From NCBI GenBank assembly GCA_028290765.1, contig JAQGJF010000436.1, positions 1-9,530 on the forward strand: a DNA stretch of 9,530 bases, written 5' to 3'. Positions 6,706 through 9,530 of this stretch are shown here, piece after piece. The DNA comes from Tardiphaga sp. GTDB taxonomy: Bacteria > Pseudomonadota > Alphaproteobacteria > Rhizobiales > Xanthobacteraceae. The notes under the pieces were generated by a model that was given only the letters and a program-made list of their open reading frames with translations, was not told the origin of the DNA and did not search any database. The number at the start of each line of letters is the position of its first letter. Position 1 is the stretch's first letter. The position numbers and the translations under genes were made by a program.

Positions 6706-6723
6706 ATTGCCGCGGCCGGCAAT
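6706..6723. promoter_or_regulatory. 18-bp inverted repeat upstream of the binding-protein gene, possible operator
   Basis: ATTGCCGCGGCCGGCAAT has 7-bp perfect arms (6706-6712 and 6717-6723) around CGGC. It ends 58 bases before the ATG at 6782, where an operator could lie. No clear -35/-10 pair is visible next to it, so the regulatory role is only suggested by symmetry and position. Confidence 0.35.
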
Positions 6724-6744
6724 CTTCATTACGAAGCAAGGCAA

Positions 6745-6766
6745 CCCGTCAGTCCAAAAAGACGGG
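6745..6766 (+). other. Small hairpin just before the ribosome-binding site of the binding-protein gene
   Basis: CCCGTC (6745-6750) pairs with GACGGG (6761-6766) across a ten-base A-rich loop. It ends three bases before GAGGAA (6770-6775), which serves the ATG at 6782. It might influence translation, but a six-base GC-rich stem is expected by chance fairly often in this DNA. Confidence 0.25.
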
Positions 6767-6781
6767 GCCGAGGAACGCTTC

Positions 6782-7759
6782 ATGCGAGAAAACAGCGATA
6801 TCGATCGCCGTACCCTGCTGGGCCTGATCGGTGGCGCCATGCTGGCGGCCAGCCCCGCCGATGCCGCCGCCTATCCGACGCGGCCGATCAAGATCATCGT
6901 TCCGTTCGGGCCCGGCGGTTCCGGCGACATCAGCGCCCGCCTGATCGGCAAGCAGATCGAGTTGAAGACCCGGCAGCCCGTCGTCATCGACAACCGGCCC
7001 GGCGCCAATGGCATCATCGGGACGATGGCCGTGAAAGCGGCCGATCCGGACGGTTATACGGTGCTCTTGATCACGACCAGTACCCACGCCGCCAATGTCA
7101 GCATCGTGCGCAACCTGGCCTACGATCCGGCGAGGGATTTTACCGTGGTCGGCGTGTTCCGCTCCAGCGGCACCTACATGCTGGTGCGGCCGCAATCGCC
7201 GTGGCGCGATCTGTCGGAATTCATCGCCGCGGCCAAGGCGGCGCCGGGCAAGCTGCTGTTCGGCTATTTCAATGCATCGTCGCGCACGCCGCCGCAATAT
7301 CTCAGCCATCTCGCCGGCATCGAGCTGCAGGGCGTGCCCTACCGCGCGATCGGAAATGCCGTGGCCGATCTGATCAGCGGCGAGATCCATTGCCTGTTCG
7401 TCGATACCACCGCGTCGAACCAGTATCTGCAGAACAAGCAGCTGCGTCCGCTGGCGATCACGCGGCTGACCCGCGCGCCGGCGACCCCCGATGTGCCGGC
7501 CGTCGCCGAAAGCTTTCCGGGATTTGAGCTGTCGGGCTTTCTCGGCATGGCGGTGCCCTCGGCGACGCCGCGGGAGATTGCCGAGCAGTTGAACGGACTG
7601 ATCAACGCGGCGCTCACCGTGCCGGAAGTGCGGCAACGCATGGATGAGTTCGGCCTGTCCTACGACGCCATGGACCTTGCCGCCTGCGACGAAGCGGTGG
7701 CGGCCGAACGCCGGCGGTGGGCAGAATATACCAGGGTGGCGGGGATTCAGCCGGAGTGA
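6782..7759 (+). CDS. TTT-family (Bug-type) periplasmic solute-binding protein
   Basis: This 325-residue protein is of the tripartite tricarboxylate transporter (TctC/Bug) binding-protein family. It has a signal peptide with a twin-arginine-like start (DRRTLLG, residues 8-14) and likely cleavage near ASPADAAA (23-30). The mature protein opens with the family hallmark YPTRPIKIIVPFGPGG (31-46), then VVIDNRPGANGIIGT (67-81), AADPDGYT (86-93), PGKLLFG (155-161) and VPYRA (185-189), with AVADLISGEI (193-202) after it. Such proteins bind carboxylates or related small molecules in the periplasm. ATG 6782 follows GAGGAA by six bases and gives the family's normal length; an in-frame upstream start at 6707 would place extra residues before the signal peptide. 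No TctA/TctB membrane genes are in the window, so it is an orphan, as is common in this family. The ligand is unknown. Confidence 0.9.
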   Translation: MRENSDIDRRTLLGLIGGAMLAASPADAAAYPTRPIKIIVPFGPGGSGDISARLIGKQIELKTRQPVVIDNRPGANGIIGTMAVKAADPDGYTVLLITTSTHAANVSIVRNLAYDPARDFTVVGVFRSSGTYMLVRPQSPWRDLSEFIAAAKAAPGKLLFGYFNASSRTPPQYLSHLAGIELQGVPYRAIGNAVADLISGEIHCLFVDTTASNQYLQNKQLRPLAITRLTRAPATPDVPAVAESFPGFELSGFLGMAVPSATPREIAEQLNGLINAALTVPEVRQRMDEFGLSYDAMDLAACDEAVAAERRRWAEYTRVAGIQPE

Positions 7760-7768
7760 TGGGTGCTC

Positions 7769-7782
7769 GTTACACCTGTAAC
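7769..7782. repeat. 14-bp perfect palindrome in the 34-bp convergent gap
   Basis: GTTACACCTGTAAC has 6-bp perfect arms around CC. It occupies nearly half of the only non-coding DNA between two convergent genes. It has no T-tract on either side, so a terminator is weakly supported. The core TACA-N2-TGTA resembles operators of some repressor families, but the location 3' of both genes argues against ordinary promoter control. Confidence 0.4.
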
Positions 7783-7793
7783 CCGCAAGACGC

Positions 7794-9530
7794 TTACCAA
7801 GAATAGCGCGCCACACCCTTGCCGGCATAGGAGCGGGTCACCTGCGAGAACTCGCCCTCGAAGGTGGCGGCGAGAGAAATGCCGCTGATGAATGTCACCT
7901 CGGCGGATGCGGTCGTGAGTGCGGAATCGCGCGCCGCTGCCGCGCCGTTGACGGTGAAGCTCGCACCCGGCAGCGCCTGGAACGTCGCCGATGCGGCGCG
8001 GTCGGTGTTGAAATCATGCGCCCAGGCGGCGCGGCCGCGCAGCGTGAGGATGGCGTCGTTGACCGCGTATGATTTGTCGGTGCGCAGGCCGAGTTCGCTG
8101 CGGGTGTCGTTGACGGTCTTCGATGTGTAGCTGAGCGCGAAGGCATTGCTGCCGGCGACGGTGCTTTCCGCATAGGCCGGCAACATGACGGCGGTGAACT
8201 GGACGGCGCCGTAGGGCGTGAGACCAAGCCCTCCGAGCCACGAGGTGACAGTGCGATTGCCGGCCTCGAAACGTCCCGAAAACGTATTGGGGCTGAAGCG
8301 CGCCTGCAACTGATCCGTCATCACCGTGCGGTTGGTGGTGACGTCCTGCCAGCCGTAAGCCAATGCGCCGGACAGGTAGGCCGATCCGATGGTGTGACGC
8401 ACGAAGCCGCCGGCCTGGAACAGATCTGAGCGGCCGGAGCCGCCACCGGTCACGCTGAAGCTGGTGCCGCCGCCGGCCATCGCAAAACCGGCGATAGTGT
8501 TCGGAGAAAAACGATAGTCGACGCCGACGGCGACGCCGCCGATGCGGCTGCTCGAGGTGTTCGAACCGGCAGCCGCGCTGCCGTCGGTGGTCTGCGAACC
8601 GCCGAAGCCGGAGGCCCACACGCTCCAGCGCGGATCATAGCCCTGGGCCAGCGGCGCGTTGTTGAACATCGCATAGGCGTCGCGCGCCGCGCGGCTCCTG
8701 GCCGTCGATGTGTCCGCATCGGCGTCGGCGAATCCGATCGCGCCCGCTGCAGCGCCGCCGCGCCCGGCGGCGAAGGTGTCGGTCATCGATCCCATGAACT
8801 GCGTCGTCGCACCCATGGCGATGTGCTGCGATCCAGTCGCGGTCTCGCCGGAGGCCTGCGTCAGCCCCGTCGCGGTCAACCCGCCATAGACCAAGGGGAT
8901 GCCGCCATTGCGGTTGAAGTAATTGACCAGGGCGTTGCCGACGCCGGACTGGTTGGCGCTGAGGCCGGTGTTCGGCGGCGCGATGAAGGCAAGCGCCAGA
9001 TCGAGATAGGCATTGCTGGCGTCGTAGCTGAGGCTGGTCTTGAAGCCCGACGGCAGGTTGGTGTTGATCTGGGAGCCGAACGTGCTGCCGCCGAGACCGC
9101 CGGTGGCATTGAGAATGGTGTATTGTTTGGCGACGTAGGTCCCCGCCGCGAAGCTTGCTTTCACCGCCGCACCGCCAAGCGTCGCGCTGCCGGTGACGTT
9201 GACGCGGTCGGCATTGGCCGGCGAGACCTCGATCATGTAGCTCGACGCCGCCGTGAGCACGAGATTGCCCTGCACGGTCAGGAGCCCGATCGAATTGCCC
9301 GGCGCCAGCGCGCCGCCGTTGATCGTGGTGTCGCCGACGATGCCGTTGCCGCCGAGCATGCCGCCGGCGTTCACCGTGACGCTGCTCGACGCCAGGATCG
9401 AGCCGTTCACCGCCAGCGTGCCGCCATTCACGGTGGTGGCGCCGGTATAGGTGTTGGTGCCCGAGAGCGTCATCGTGCCGGTGCCGGTCTTGACCAGCGA
9501 AGCGCCGGTGCCGCCGCCACTGCCGCCGTC
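7794..9530 (-). CDS. Autotransporter (type Va secretion), C-terminal 578 residues, 5' partial
   Basis: The frame is open to the right edge of the window, so the gene starts outside it; an internal ATG at 9473 is not the start. The visible 578 residues begin with a glycine-rich linker, then a passenger-associated repeat (LVKTGTGTMTLSGTNTYTG, visible residues 12-30, then TTVNGGTLAVNG). A beta-helix end follows with LAPGNSIGLLTVQGNL (75-90). Next comes a roughly 130-residue bridge containing the helix ATGSQHIAMGATTQFMGS (231-248). The last ~280 residues (about 300-578) are the outer-membrane beta-barrel with alternating strands, ending in the aromatic terminus ARYSW expected for BamA-assisted insertion. 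The passenger would be displayed on or released from the cell surface. Its function cannot be inferred, since only its repetitive end is present. It converges on the binding-protein gene with 34 bases between the stops. Confidence 0.92.
   Translation of the reverse strand, partial: DGGSGGGTGASLVKTGTGTMTLSGTNTYTGATTVNGGTLAVNGSILASSSVTVNAGGMLGGNGIVGDTTINGGALAPGNSIGLLTVQGNLVLTAASSYMIEVSPANADRVNVTGSATLGGAAVKASFAAGTYVAKQYTILNATGGLGGSTFGSQINTNLPSGFKTSLSYDASNAYLDLALAFIAPPNTGLSANQSGVGNALVNYFNRNGGIPLVYGGLTATGLTQASGETATGSQHIAMGATTQFMGSMTDTFAAGRGGAAAGAIGFADADADTSTARSRAARDAYAMFNNAPLAQGYDPRWSVWASGFGGSQTTDGSAAAGSNTSSSRIGGVAVGVDYRFSPNTIAGFAMAGGGTSFSVTGGGSGRSDLFQAGGFVRHTIGSAYLSGALAYGWQDVTTNRTVMTDQLQARFSPNTFSGRFEAGNRTVTSWLGGLGLTPYGAVQFTAVMLPAYAESTVAGSNAFALSYTSKTVNDTRSELGLRTDKSYAVNDAILTLRGRAAWAHDFNTDRAASATFQALPGASFTVNGAAAARDSALTTASAEVTFISGISLAATFEGEFSQVTRSYAGKGVARYSW

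Noticed and set aside
6298..7527. A 409-codon plus-strand frame spanning the end of pit, its terminator and the binding-protein gene.
   Set aside because: It crosses a strong terminator, is very Arg/Ala/Gly-rich, and is out of frame with two clear genes.

Overview
The window is about 9.5 kb of GC-rich DNA with strong third-position GC bias. It most likely comes from the Nitrobacteraceae (Bradyrhizobium / Rhodopseudomonas / Afipia group) of the alphaproteobacteria. Supporting signs are protein styles typical of that clade (Tat-exported PhoD-like phosphatase, Bug/TTT-type binding protein, PATR-rich autotransporter) and an intergenic block of nested palindromes of the kind scattered through those genomes. 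Genus is inferred and was not tested by a search.

Left part (1-2750, + strand): the tail of an operon. It holds the last ~30 codons of an unidentified protein (possibly AroM-like), a DUF917 protein (now named in Pfam after S-methyl-thiohydantoin desulfurase), and a HyuA-type hydantoinase/oxoprolinase. The genes are coupled by a 4-base ATGA overlap and a 1-base gap. Together they suggest opening of a cyclic amide such as a hydantoin or thiohydantoin; the substrate cannot be read from the sequence.

Convergent gap (2751-2950): a mosaic of palindromic repeats. One is a 66-bp element whose two 30-base arms differ only at a pair of compensating positions.

Phosphate part (2951-6666): a Tat-exported PhoD-family phosphatase on the minus strand and a PiT-family phosphate transporter on the plus strand diverge from a 435-bp control region. 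That region contains a well-formed PHO box followed, after exactly 10 bp, by a GATAAT -10 box pointing at the transporter, and then a structured ~235-base leader. A strong intrinsic terminator closes the transporter gene. The unit combines release of phosphate from esters in the periplasm with uptake of the freed phosphate.

Right part (6667-9530): an isolated TTT-family solute-binding protein gene (+) with two inverted repeats in its leader. It converges, across a 34-bp gap holding a small perfect palindrome, on the 3' part of a large autotransporter gene (-) that runs off the window.

All complete genes look intact. No rRNA, tRNA, CRISPR, insertion sequence or phage gene was seen. The features most worth a second look are the covarying double palindrome, the PHO-box promoter with its structured leader, and the DUF917/hydantoinase pair without a HyuB partner.
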